From assembly GCF_958431955.1 (NCBI RefSeq), contig NZ_CAUASN010000003.1, positions 1-64,000 on the forward strand: a stretch of 64,000 bases of DNA, in the 5' to 3' direction. Shown here piece after piece: positions 44,492 to 53,605 of the stretch. Position numbers and translations under genes: made by a program. Numbering within the stretch: the stretch's first letter is position 1; each line of letters opens with the position of its first letter. The notes under the pieces were generated by a model. The model made no database searches. It saw only the letters and a list, made by a program, of their open reading frames with translations, and was not told the origin of the DNA. Source of the DNA: an uncultured Adlercreutzia sp. (lineage in GTDB: Bacteria; Actinomycetota; Coriobacteriia; Coriobacteriales; Eggerthellaceae).

Positions 44492-47400
44492 ATGAAACAC
44501 GTAATGAAACGGGGACGGGGCGCCTTCGGACGGTTGGTTTTGGCCGCTGCGATGGCGGTTTCCGTCATCGGCTCGACATCGGTCGCGGGGCCTTGCCCCG
44601 AGAGGGCCTGGGCCGACGAGCCGACCGCGAGCGCCCAGGCCGCCGGCCCGGCCCTCACCATCAAGGCGGGGCCTGCGACGCCGGTGGCGGGGCAGGCCAA
44701 CACGTACTCGTTTCCGAAGCTGGAGGTGATCGCCTCCGATCCGACCCGTCTCATCAAGGGCATTACGGTGCAGTTCACCTCCGCCATTACGGCCGACGAC
44801 GAGATATACTTCACGGACTCCGGCGACTTCAAGGTATTCAACGCCGATAAGCACGGCAACAAGTCGGTGAACAACAAGGATGGCGCCTCGGCCGATCAGT
44901 GGCGCGACTACCTGCGCGAGAACCTGCAGATCAAGCTTGCCAACGAGACGGACACCAAGAGCTTACGCATGATCGCCAGCTTCGACCCTGTCACGCGCAC
45001 CCTCGACTACAACTCGTTAAACGGCCATTACTACGAGGCGGTGATGGGGAGCATCGGCTGGAGGGAGGCCTTCGCTGCCGCGTCCGGCTACAACTACATG
45101 GGCATGCAGGGGTACCTTGTGACCATTACGAGCAAAGAGGAGAACGACTTCGTCTACTCGCTCGTGGGCACCGACTGCTGGATGGGGGCCACCTGCGACA
45201 ACAACTACACCAAGGACTACTCCGGGGGCGCCTCTACGGCCAACCCCTCGAGCCACTCCGTGACCTATTACTGGGTAACGGGGCCGGAAGCGGGCCAGCT
45301 GCTCTGCACGAGCGACACCACCAGTCACACGCACGTGGCGGGCACCAACCCCGCCACGAAGGAGCCGTTCTTCCTGAATTGGAATCCCGTGCAGCCCGAC
45401 TGCGGGGGAGGGACCGAGTACTACATGCAGTTCTGGACCGGCGATCCCTCGAAGCCGGGCTCGTGGAACGACCTCGCGAACACCAACGCGGGCTACAAGG
45501 TGAACTACGTGGTCGAGTACGGCGGCCTCGAGGATGACGAGGATCCCGACGACACGGCTTCGGGCGATGCGAACGTCGATGTGTTCGTGAAGGTGGACAT
45601 CGACGTGGATCCCACGGGCAAGACCATCACCACCGAGGCCTACGACGTGGCGGTGGGCGACCCCCTGCGCGTGCAGGAGAACGTCAACGGGGACGAGAAC
45701 GTGATGACGACGGTGGGCGGCGTGCAGCAGCCGGCCGAGGTGAAGCACACCTACCAGATCAAGGATCCCGAGACGGGTGCTTGGCGCGACCTTCGGCCCG
45801 ACGAGATGAACGAGAAAGGCGAGCCGGTGCACGCGGGCACCTACAAAGTGGAATCGAGTGCCGTGCACACGGTGAAGGATGACGGCACGGTGGAGTCCTA
45901 CAAAGCCGGCTCCGATACCTTCACCATCCGCCCGAAGGCCATCGACTTCTCTTCTGACGGGGTGGACTCTGCCAACCCGTCCGACCCCTCCGATCCCGAC
46001 GGTGTGGTGCCGCGTCCCTTCGTGAAGGTCTACGACGGCACCGATGCCTTCGACGCGTCCTCTATCAGCTTGGCGGACACTGCGTTGGCCGGGGCCGACG
46101 TGCGCGTCGCCTGCGACGGGGCTCGCTATAGCACGGTGGCGGCGGGGGAGACGACGGTCACGCTCGAGGGCGTCTCGCTCGCCGGGGCGGATGCGGCCGA
46201 CTACACGCTTGCCGGGGTGTCGGACGGCGATCTCACGGTGCCGGCGCGCATTCTGCCGCGCGAGCTGGTCATCTCCGCATCAGCCTCGGTGCGCTGGGGC
46301 CTGGCCGGCCGCCCGCTCGCTGACTCGTCGGGCGCGGCCGTGTCGTTCTCAAGCGACGAGGACGTCTGGTCCTCCGGCACCTGGGCGGCGAACATGCTCG
46401 CGCCGCGCGATGCCCGCCGCGCCGTCGACGGAGCGCTGGAGTCCATTCTGGGCGAGGCCGAGCTCGCGTGCAGCCGGGACGGCGATGGCGCCGCTCTGGA
46501 CGCGGACAGCCCCCAGACGGGGACCTACACGGTAGCCGTGCGGTTCGCGAACGTGAACCCCCTCACGGCGGCCCGGGGGCGCTCGGCCGTGACGATGGCG
46601 CTCGCGGCTGCCCGCGACGGGGGCTCCTTCGACGCCATCACGGTGAAGGAGCTGGGGAACGGTCGCTATGACATCGGCAACTACCTGCTCACGCTCAGGG
46701 ACGCGAAGCTCATCGTGACCGACGATCCGAAGGGCGAGGACTTCAGCGGCATCGGTGATGTCATCGAGGAGACGGTCGACAAGAAGCCCGTCCCGGGCAA
46801 GGAGCCGCTGGACAAGGACGATGTGGAGCAGATCGTCGGCGACGCGGCGGGCGATAAGGTGCCCGCGGGCGTCAAGCCGTCCATCGTCATCACGAAGGAC
46901 GGGGACGAGGTGGACGCCATCGACCCCACCAAGCCCGGCGAGTACGTCATCATTGCCACCTATCCCGATCCCGACGGCGGCGAGGACAAGGTCGTACGCG
47001 TGGTGTACACCGTCGGCGAGCCCGACGAGGGGGAGGTCATCGTCGACGACGAGGTCCGCATCCCGCTTGATCCGGACGCCGATCCCCTCACCAAGGACGA
47101 TCTGAAGGACGCTATCGACGAGGATTACGGCAACCGCCCCGACTTCCCGAAGACGGAGCCGGTCATCACCATCACGCGCGATGGCGAGGAAGTGGATGCC
47201 GTCGATCCGGCGGTGCCCGGCACCTATGTGGTGATTGCCACCTACATCGACGAGGACGGCAACGTGCGTATCGTACGCCGCACCTACGTGGTGGCGCCCC
47301 TCGGCGAGGGCGGCGCGGGCACCGGCACATCCGGTGCCGGGGAGCCTGCGGAGAGTCCGTCCGGTTCGGACGCCGGGGGCGCCTCCTCGGATGCGGCGGG

Positions 47401-47533
47401 GAAGACGCGCCTGAGGCTGGCGGCCACAGGCGACGACACCGCGGCGTCCGCCCTCGCCGCCTCGGCGGTCCTCTCGGCGGCCGTCGCCCTTCTGACGATC
47501 GGTCTCAGGCGCCGCTCGCGCGCCCGCGGCTAA
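44492..47533 (+). CDS. Cell-wall-anchored surface protein with C-type-lectin-like domain
   Basis: A 1013-aa secreted protein. The signal peptide (1-41) ends at AWA before DEPT. A C-type-lectin-like domain spans about 170-350 (HYYEAVMGSIGWREAFAAA, YLVTITSKEENDFVYSLVG, DCWMGAT, and FLNWNPVQPDCGGG with the closing strand). Beyond it are beta-rich modules (about 470-620) and two related repeats near 790-865 and 875-945 (VITKDGDEVDAIDPTKPGEY versus ITRDGEEVDAVDPAVPGTY). The C-terminus has LAATG (976-980), a hydrophobic helix and RRRSRARG, a sortase signal of LAxTG type. Likely an adhesin; ligand unknown. Confidence 0.88.
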   Translation: MKHVMKRGRGAFGRLVLAAAMAVSVIGSTSVAGPCPERAWADEPTASAQAAGPALTIKAGPATPVAGQANTYSFPKLEVIASDPTRLIKGITVQFTSAITADDEIYFTDSGDFKVFNADKHGNKSVNNKDGASADQWRDYLRENLQIKLANETDTKSLRMIASFDPVTRTLDYNSLNGHYYEAVMGSIGWREAFAAASGYNYMGMQGYLVTITSKEENDFVYSLVGTDCWMGATCDNNYTKDYSGGASTANPSSHSVTYYWVTGPEAGQLLCTSDTTSHTHVAGTNPATKEPFFLNWNPVQPDCGGGTEYYMQFWTGDPSKPGSWNDLANTNAGYKVNYVVEYGGLEDDEDPDDTASGDANVDVFVKVDIDVDPTGKTITTEAYDVAVGDPLRVQENVNGDENVMTTVGGVQQPAEVKHTYQIKDPETGAWRDLRPDEMNEKGEPVHAGTYKVESSAVHTVKDDGTVESYKAGSDTFTIRPKAIDFSSDGVDSANPSDPSDPDGVVPRPFVKVYDGTDAFDASSISLADTALAGADVRVACDGARYSTVAAGETTVTLEGVSLAGADAADYTLAGVSDGDLTVPARILPRELVISASASVRWGLAGRPLADSSGAAVSFSSDEDVWSSGTWAANMLAPRDARRAVDGALESILGEAELACSRDGDGAALDADSPQTGTYTVAVRFANVNPLTAARGRSAVTMALAAARDGGSFDAITVKELGNGRYDIGNYLLTLRDAKLIVTDDPKGEDFSGIGDVIEETVDKKPVPGKEPLDKDDVEQIVGDAAGDKVPAGVKPSIVITKDGDEVDAIDPTKPGEYVIIATYPDPDGGEDKVVRVVYTVGEPDEGEVIVDDEVRIPLDPDADPLTKDDLKDAIDEDYGNRPDFPKTEPVITITRDGEEVDAVDPAVPGTYVVIATYIDEDGNVRIVRRTYVVAPLGEGGAGTGTSGAGEPAESPSGSDAGGASSDAAGKTRLRLAATGDDTAASALAASAVLSAAVALLTIGLRRRSRARG

Positions 47534-47610
47534 GCTTCCCCGAATCCGCCTCGGCGGCTGTCGGGGACCGCGGCAGGCAGCGCGGCGGGGGGCGGCTTTA
47601 CGGCAAACGA

Positions 47611-47639
47611 GAAGGGGCCCGTCTTGGACGGGCCCCTTC
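47611..47639. terminator. Bidirectional hairpin between convergent genes
   Basis: A perfect 13-bp stem GAAGGGGCCCGTC / GACGGGCCCCTTC with a 3-nt loop, between the surface-protein gene and the convergent acyl-CoA dehydrogenase gene. Confidence 0.75.
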
Positions 47640-47667
47640 GGCGTAGGAGGCTCTTTGGCCGACGCCC

Positions 47668-48882
47668 CTATAGATCGGTGCCGGCGATCCAGTCGAGGGC
47701 CGGGTAGTCCACCACGGCGTTGTGGCGCTCCACCTCGCGGGCGATGGTGATGCGCTGGATGGTGGGGGAGCCTTCCTCCAGCCACAGCGCGCGGCAGTCG
47801 CGGTAGAGGCGCTCGGTGGGGCCGTAGGGGGAGTCCTCGAAGTAGCCGTCGCCGCCGAAGATCTCCAGCATCTCGTCGGAGACCTTCTTCACCGCCTCGA
47901 TGGAGAACAGCTTGCACATGGCGGCCTTCTCGGCGATGTAGGGGTTGTGGGGGTCGCGGTCGTAGTCCTCGGCGAAGTCGATGACCATGCAGCGCAGGGC
48001 GTGGGTCATGGTGGCCATGTCCGCGAGCTTCATCTTGATGGCCTGGCGCGTATTGATGGTCTTGCCGAAGGTCACGCGGTCGCGCGCCCGGGCCAGCGAC
48101 ATCTCCAGCATGCGCTGGCACATGCCCAGATTCGAGTCGGCGATGTGCACGCGCGAGATGGCCAGCGAGTGCATGGCCACCTCCATGCCCTGGCCCTCGG
48201 CGCCGAGCAGGTACTTCGGCGACAGCTTCACGTTCGTCATCTTGAAGCCGGCGTGGCCCGCGCCGCGGCAGCCCATCATGTGGGGCATGTCCACCAGCTC
48301 GAAGCCCTCGGCGTCCATGGGCACGAAGAAGGCCGACAGGCGCGCGTCGCCCTCGGCATCGGGGTCGGTCACGGCGATAACGTAGGCGAACTGGGCCACG
48401 TCGGTGTGGGAGATGAGCCACTTCTCGCCGTTCAAGATGTAGTTGCCCTCCCCGTCTTTGATGGCGGTGGTGTGCACGTCGGCGCCGGTGCCGCCGGTCT
48501 GCTCAGTCAGCGCGAAGCAGGTGAAGATGGTCTTGTCGGCGAACTTGTCCATGTACTGGGCCTTCAGCTCTTCGCAGCCGTAGTCGTCCAGAATGCGCCA
48601 GTTCAGGTCGGCGGCGTAGTGCAGGTGCATGCGCATGCCGCCCGGGCCGCGGGAGAACTCCTCCTGCACCTGCAGGATCTCCTTCTCGGTAAAGCCCCAT
48701 CCGCCGTATTCCTCGGGCAGGGCGTAGCGGTACAGATTGTTCTCGCGGGCCAGGTCGATGAACTCCTGCGGGAACTTGTTGGTGACCTCCACCTCGCGCT
48801 GCATCTCCTCGAACGGCCCCTCCGCCAGCTCGCGGCAGGTCTTCAGAAACGCGCGGAACTCCTCCTCGGTTAGCTTACCCAT
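47668..48882 (-). CDS. Acyl-CoA dehydrogenase (first of three)
   Basis: A 404-aa FAD-dependent acyl-CoA dehydrogenase. The N-terminal helical domain contains the PEEYGGWGFTEKE segment, followed by the FAD-contacting CFALTEQTGGTGADVHTTA and NGEKWLISHTDVAQ. The C-terminal domain has RVTFGKTINTRQAIK, FGGDGYFEDSPYGPTERLYRD and LEEGSPTIQRITIARE with the expected active-site Glu. It would transfer electrons to EtfAB. AGGAGG precedes the ATG. A TetR regulator gene lies upstream in the same direction and an OYE-type reductase beyond, suggesting one catabolic regulon. Substrate unknown. Confidence 0.92.
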   Translation of the reverse strand: MGKLTEEEFRAFLKTCRELAEGPFEEMQREVEVTNKFPQEFIDLARENNLYRYALPEEYGGWGFTEKEILQVQEEFSRGPGGMRMHLHYAADLNWRILDDYGCEELKAQYMDKFADKTIFTCFALTEQTGGTGADVHTTAIKDGEGNYILNGEKWLISHTDVAQFAYVIAVTDPDAEGDARLSAFFVPMDAEGFELVDMPHMMGCRGAGHAGFKMTNVKLSPKYLLGAEGQGMEVAMHSLAISRVHIADSNLGMCQRMLEMSLARARDRVTFGKTINTRQAIKMKLADMATMTHALRCMVIDFAEDYDRDPHNPYIAEKAAMCKLFSIEAVKKVSDEMLEIFGGDGYFEDSPYGPTERLYRDCRALWLEEGSPTIQRITIAREVERHNAVVDYPALDWIAGTDL

Positions 48883-49075
48883 GGATCCTCCTGACTGTCC
48901 GTGCGCAGACGGCCGGCCCGCGGCCGCGCGCCCCTTCGATGCACGTCCTTGCGGGCGCGCGTATACCCTGGTTGTAAGTTTGACAGGGCGGCAAGAGGGA
49001 AGTCCAATAGGAAGCGCCCGAAATTTTCGGGCGCGAAATAGGCAAAAGCTATGGAGCGGGGGCAGGGCCGCGGCC

Positions 49076-49729
49076 CTAGAGGTTGCGGCGCATCTGGGCT
49101 TCCTTGATCTCGTTTTCCAGCGAGCTGTGGATGATGTTGGCGAAGGGCCCGCAGTCGGCCGCGAGGCTCTCCACGCCGTTCTGGTCGCAGCGGCGGATGT
49201 AGTAGTACAAAAAGGCGCAGGTGTAGAACTCCGCGAGGAAGTCGATGTTCTCGCGGGGCAGGTAGCGGTTCGACAGGATGATGTCGATATCGCGCTTCAT
49301 GGCGCCCAGGTAGAGCGCATACAGGTAGTTGCGCAGGGAGTAGGGGCCGTTGTCCACGAGGGCCTGGCGGTAGAAGCTGCGCCGCCCCTGGAGCACCTCG
49401 GCGAAGCACTGGAAGAACTCGGCGTGGTCGAGGGAGCGCACGCCGGACTTCTGGGTGATGTAGTAGGGGAAGCGCGCCACCGGATCGTCCGGCGCGTCCT
49501 CGTAGAGCAGCACCGATTCGGAGAAGTGCTGCTTGAGCACGTTGCCCAAATCGTAGCGGAAGATCCAGATGATGAGCTTGTCCTTGTTCTCGAAGTGGTA
49601 GTAGAAGGTCTTGCGGTTCTTGCCCGTGCGCTCCACGATGTCGCTGATGGACACCTTGCGCAGCGGCATCTCGTTGCACAGCTCCACGAAGGCGTCCGAG
49701 ATCAGTTCCATGGTGGTGAGCGCGTTCAT
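49076..49729 (-). CDS. TetR-family regulator
   Basis: A 217-aa regulator with an N-terminal helix-turn-helix (about 5-50) reading VSISDIVERTGKNRKTFYYHFENKDKL, a clear TetR signature, and a helical ligand-binding C-terminal part. The C-terminal region (SLRNYLYALYLGAMKRDIDIIL) is like the DhaS-type TetR regulators. AGGAGG precedes the ATG at 49729. It is divergent from the OYE-type reductase gene with 417 bp between, and upstream of an acyl-CoA dehydrogenase, so it probably controls both. Confidence 0.92.
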   Translation of the reverse strand: MNALTTMELISDAFVELCNEMPLRKVSISDIVERTGKNRKTFYYHFENKDKLIIWIFRYDLGNVLKQHFSESVLLYEDAPDDPVARFPYYITQKSGVRSLDHAEFFQCFAEVLQGRRSFYRQALVDNGPYSLRNYLYALYLGAMKRDIDIILSNRYLPRENIDFLAEFYTCAFLYYYIRRCDQNGVESLAADCGPFANIIHSSLENEIKEAQMRRNL

Positions 49730-50146
49730 GGCCCCTCCTTTTGACACAAATATGATCAGTTGTCCCCATTATAGGCACTAGAGCCGCAAAAGTGGGACAG
49801 ATTTTGCGGTCTGCCCAGTGAAAGATTCAATAGCACCGTTAGTTTTGCCTATTTTGAGGGGTAAAAACCGCTGTCATTTCCTATAAAACCTATGATTCGA
49901 GAAGTTTTCCCTATGATAAGCCACACAATAATGGAAATCTGTCCATCGAAAAGTGAAGCGAACTCCGTAGAATATGAGTCACGAGGAGACCTCAAGAGAA
50001 TGCCACAGGGTTTCAAGTGGACAAAGCAGGTCACGTTGGGTAACAAAAACGCTCTTTCTGTCCGACTTTCCAAGAAATGAGGGCAGGGCCGGGCGGCCCG
50101 ATAATCCTTGGCAAGCAATGGGGAAGGATTTGAAAGGAGTTTAGCT
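49730..50146. other. AT-rich divergent control region
   Basis: The 417 bases between the TetR gene and the OYE-type reductase gene hold no convincing gene. It is clearly less GC-rich than its surroundings. It contains an inverted pair TTGTCCCCA (49760-49768) and GTGGGACAG (49792-49800) that could be an operator, and several possible -10 elements (for example TATGAT near 49891 and 49912), none with a clear -35. An AAAGGAG site at its end serves the reductase gene. Confidence 0.5.
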
Positions 50147-52228
50147 GTGGCGAAGTACCAGAAACTGCTGGAGCCGTTCAAGATCGGCAACGTCGAGCTG
50201 CGCAACCGTTTCGTGATGCTGCCGATGACCATCGAGAAGGTGGACAACTACCACATCACCGACGATTTGGCGGACTTCTACGAGCAACGCGCCGAGGGCG
50301 GCGTGGGCCTCATCGAGATCGGCTCCTGCTACGTGTGCGACTGCTTCGGCACCGAGCCCAAGTACCATACGACCACCGGTGCCTGCGGCATCTGGGACGA
50401 CCAGTTCATCCCCGGGTTCGCCCGCGTGGCCGAGGTGGCCCACAAGCACGGCGCGAAGGTGGCCGCCCAGCTGGAGCTCTGCTACGAGTGGCGCCCGAAC
50501 GGCGATGTGCCGCTGCTGTCCTACGCGCCGTCGGCCGATGTGCCCTCCGGCCCGTTCGTGGGCATGCCCGAGCGCGAGTACACCAAAGAGGAGATCGCCC
50601 AGGTCGTCAAGCAGTACGGCGAGGCCGCCCGCCGCGCCAAGGAGGCCGGCATCGACATCATCGAGATCCATGCCGGCATCGGCTACATGGTGATGCGCTT
50701 CCTGTCGAAGTACTCCAACCACCGCACCGACGAGTACGGCGGATCCGCTGAGAACCGCGCCCGCTTCCTCTGCGAGATCATCGACGAGGTGCACAAGACC
50801 TGCGGCGACGACATGCCCATCCTGGTGCGCATCTCCGCCGACGACCTCATGCCCGACGGCAACCGCATCGAGGACACCCTCGAGATCATCCCGATCGTCG
50901 AGAAGCACGGTGTGGACGCCTGGTCGGTGCAGGCCGGCTTCCACGAGGCACCGCGCCCCGTGGCCAATCAGATCGTGCCCGAGGGCGAGTTCATCGACCT
51001 GGCCAAGCAGGTGAAGACCGTCACCGACAAGCCGGTGTTCCCCGGCACCCGCATCAACACGCTGGACATGTGCGAGAAGGTCGTCACCGAGGGCTACGGC
51101 GACGCGGTGGGCATGGCCCGTCAGTTCATCGCCGACCCGGCCACGGCGCGCAAGGTGGCCGAGGGCCATCCCGAGCAGGTGCGCCCCTGCATCGTGTGCT
51201 CGCGCTGCCTGGACAACATCTTCATCGGCAAGCCCTGCCAGTGCTCCGTGAACGCGAACGTGTGGGCCGGCGTGGAGGCGGGTCTTCCCGAGGACAAGCC
51301 CGCCACCGAGAAGCAGCACGTCGCCGTCATCGGCGCCGGCCCCGGCGGCCTGGAGGCGGCCCGCGTGGCGGCCGAGCGCGGCCACAAGGTGACCCTGCTC
51401 GACAAGTCCGACCGCCTGACCGGCCTGCTTTCCATGGCCCAGGTGCTCAACGCCAACATCGAGCCTCTGGTGGACTACTGGAACGAGGAGATCAAGCTGC
51501 ATCCCAACATCGAGGTGAAGCTGAACACCAAGGTGGACGTGGATACCCTGAAGGCCCTGAACCCCGACCAGGTCATCGTCTCTCCCGGCGGCGGCATCAT
51601 CCCGCTGGACGTGCCCGGCATCGACGGCAAGAACGTCGTGAAGTCCGAGGACATCAAGGACATGGTGGCCGGCAAGGTGCCCGAGGGCAAGGGCATGATC
51701 TGGAAGGCGGCCGTGGCGGCCATCAAGGCCCAGGGCGGCACCGTCGGGTTCATGCGCATGGGCTTGAACATGAAGACCGGCCCGACGGCCATCGTCGGCA
51801 AGCGCGTGGTGGTCGTGGGCGGCGGCTTCGCCGGCCTGGAGGTGGCCGAGGCCATGTGCGACGGCCGCGAGATCACGGTGATCGACCCGGCCAAGAAGCT
51901 CGGCAACGGCATCGGCATCATCGACAAGAACCCCACCATCAACCTGCTCAAGAAGAAGGGCGTGAAGCTCATGCCGCTCACCGAGCTCATTGAGGTGACC
52001 AAGAAGGGTGCCAAGGTGAAGAACGTGGAGACCGGCGAGGAGCAGCTCCTCGAATGCGATACCGTGCTCACCTCGCTCGGCGTGGAGCAGAACACCGATC
52101 TGTACGACGAGATCGTGAAGGTGTGGCCGCACGCCAAGCTCATCGGCGACGCCACCACCCCGGCCGGCAAGGTGTACCGCACCCTGGAGGCCGTCAAGGG
52201 CGGCTTCGAGGCCTCGATGGCCATCTAA
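50147..52228 (+). CDS. Old-Yellow-Enzyme-type NADH:flavin oxidoreductase (2,4-dienoyl-CoA reductase / BaiCD-like)
   Basis: A 693-aa flavoenzyme. Residues 1-370 are an FMN-binding TIM barrel of the OYE type (LLEPFKIGNVELRNRFVMLPM at the start; FLSKYSNHRTDEYGG). A [4Fe-4S] site follows with CIVCSRCLDNIFIGKPCQC. The C-terminal half is an FAD/NAD(P) module with GAGPGGLEAARVAAERGH and a second GGGFAGLEVAEAM. This layout matches FadH, BaiCD/BaiH and enoate reductases, which reduce activated C=C bonds. The usual H-G-A-H/E-G-Y stretch reads HAGIGY here. GTG start with AAAGGAG upstream. Next to acyl-CoA dehydrogenase, 118 bp away. Confidence 0.9.
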   Translation: MAKYQKLLEPFKIGNVELRNRFVMLPMTIEKVDNYHITDDLADFYEQRAEGGVGLIEIGSCYVCDCFGTEPKYHTTTGACGIWDDQFIPGFARVAEVAHKHGAKVAAQLELCYEWRPNGDVPLLSYAPSADVPSGPFVGMPEREYTKEEIAQVVKQYGEAARRAKEAGIDIIEIHAGIGYMVMRFLSKYSNHRTDEYGGSAENRARFLCEIIDEVHKTCGDDMPILVRISADDLMPDGNRIEDTLEIIPIVEKHGVDAWSVQAGFHEAPRPVANQIVPEGEFIDLAKQVKTVTDKPVFPGTRINTLDMCEKVVTEGYGDAVGMARQFIADPATARKVAEGHPEQVRPCIVCSRCLDNIFIGKPCQCSVNANVWAGVEAGLPEDKPATEKQHVAVIGAGPGGLEAARVAAERGHKVTLLDKSDRLTGLLSMAQVLNANIEPLVDYWNEEIKLHPNIEVKLNTKVDVDTLKALNPDQVIVSPGGGIIPLDVPGIDGKNVVKSEDIKDMVAGKVPEGKGMIWKAAVAAIKAQGGTVGFMRMGLNMKTGPTAIVGKRVVVVGGGFAGLEVAEAMCDGREITVIDPAKKLGNGIGIIDKNPTINLLKKKGVKLMPLTELIEVTKKGAKVKNVETGEEQLLECDTVLTSLGVEQNTDLYDEIVKVWPHAKLIGDATTPAGKVYRTLEAVKGGFEASMAI

Positions 52229-52345
52229 CTCGGGCCTTAACCCCGATATACCGGGCGCCGTGTTTGATCGGCGCGGCGCCCACCTTTCATTCGGTTCAAA
52301 CGCATCAGCGTTTTGAATAAAGTCAAAGCCTTAAAGGAGGAAGAA

Positions 52346-53530
52346 ATGGATTTCAGCTATTCCCAGCAGCAGCTCGAGATCAAGCGCGGCATTCGCGAGT
52401 GGGGCAAGAAGCACCTGACCGAGGAGGTCATCGCGGCTGGCTACAAGAACCGCGGCATCGCCCCTGAGGTGGCCAAGGCCTGGGTCGACGACGGTTGGGG
52501 AATGTACGGCCTGCCCGAGGAGTACGGCGGAAAGCCCGTCGACCATCAGACCATGGCCATGATCATCGAGGAGCTGAACCACTGCGGCGGCAACATCCCC
52601 ATGGCTCCCAACCTGCTCATCATGTTCGACATGGTCGAGTTCGGCACCCCCGAGCAGATCCAGTACGCCATCGACTACTACAAGGAGAACGGCTACCCGC
52701 CGTACTGCCTGGCCATCTCCGAGCCCGAGGCCGGCTCCGCCAACCAGTGGATGACCACCACCGCCACCAAGGACGCCGACGGCAAGATCCACATCAACGG
52801 CACCAAGACCTGGGTGACCTCCGGCGAGAACTCCGACGGCTTCATCGTGGTGTGCAAGGACGAGGACCCCTCCGCTGAGAACAAGGAGATGTCCATGTAC
52901 CTGGTGCCCGCCAACGCCAAGGGCGTCACCATCGAGCCTTTGAACAAGATCGGCATGCAGATCATGCCCTTCTCGAAGATCATCTTCGACGACGTGGTGG
53001 TGGACGAGTCCGCGCTGCTCGGCATCAAGGGCAAGGGCTTCCTGCAGCTCATGAAGAACTTCGAGTGGGAGCGCTGCGTGCTTCTGGCCGAGCTCCTCGG
53101 CGAGGCCCAGGCCGCCATGGACGACGCCTGCGCGTGGGTTAACGAGCGCCAGCAGTTCGGCAAGGGCATCAAGACCTTCCAGCTCGTGCAGGAGCACATC
53201 GTGGAGATGCAGATCGCTCTGACCAACACCCGCAACTTCCTGTACCGCACCTGCTGGAAGATGGACAACGGCATTCCGGTGAACAACGACGCCGCCATGC
53301 TGAAGCGCTACGGCGCCCCGGCGCTCACCGACGTGTGCTCCCGCGCCCTGCAGCTCATGGGCGGCCTCGGCTTCACCGACGAGACCCGCGTCTCCCGCCT
53401 CATGCTCGACTGCCGCGGCTTCCAGATCGGCGGCGGTACCGTGGAGATCATGGTGCACATCTCCGGCCGCGGCATCCTCAAGGAGTACGCCAAGGCTGCC
53501 GAGGATCCGGATTACCTCTGGACCATCTAA
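52346..53530 (+). CDS. Acyl-CoA dehydrogenase (second of three), FadE-like
   Basis: A 394-aa acyl-CoA dehydrogenase: WGMYGLPEEYGG, CLAISEPEAGSANQWMTTTA, INGTKTWVTSGENSDGF, and the C-terminal ERQQFGKGIKTFQLVQ and MGGLGFTDETRVSRLMLD. Where many family members have Glu in a Y-E-G-T motif this one has IGGGTVEIM, so the catalytic base must be elsewhere or the enzyme belongs to the subfamilies with G-G-G-T. It has AAAGGAGG before the ATG and follows the OYE-type reductase in the same operon. The pair could reduce or desaturate the same CoA ester. A perfect palindromic terminator follows. Confidence 0.9.
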   Translation: MDFSYSQQQLEIKRGIREWGKKHLTEEVIAAGYKNRGIAPEVAKAWVDDGWGMYGLPEEYGGKPVDHQTMAMIIEELNHCGGNIPMAPNLLIMFDMVEFGTPEQIQYAIDYYKENGYPPYCLAISEPEAGSANQWMTTTATKDADGKIHINGTKTWVTSGENSDGFIVVCKDEDPSAENKEMSMYLVPANAKGVTIEPLNKIGMQIMPFSKIIFDDVVVDESALLGIKGKGFLQLMKNFEWERCVLLAELLGEAQAAMDDACAWVNERQQFGKGIKTFQLVQEHIVEMQIALTNTRNFLYRTCWKMDNGIPVNNDAAMLKRYGAPALTDVCSRALQLMGGLGFTDETRVSRLMLDCRGFQIGGGTVEIMVHISGRGILKEYAKAAEDPDYLWTI

Positions 53531-53558
53531 ATCGCGCCCGCGATACCAACTCGGAAGC

Positions 53559-53591
53559 AAAGGGACCTGCCGCGGCAGGTCCCTTTCTTTG
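53559..53591. terminator. Terminator of the reductase/dehydrogenase operon
   Basis: A 28-nt perfect palindrome (AAAGGGACCTGCCG and its complement) followed by TCTTTG. Confidence 0.87.
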
Positions 53592-53605
53592 TTGGGGGGT
53601 TGATA

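Noticed and set aside
49849..50247. Minus-strand frame of 132 codons in the TetR/reductase gap
   Set aside because: It overlaps the reductase start region, lacks a ribosome site and shows no family features; the AT-rich gap is better seen as control DNA.
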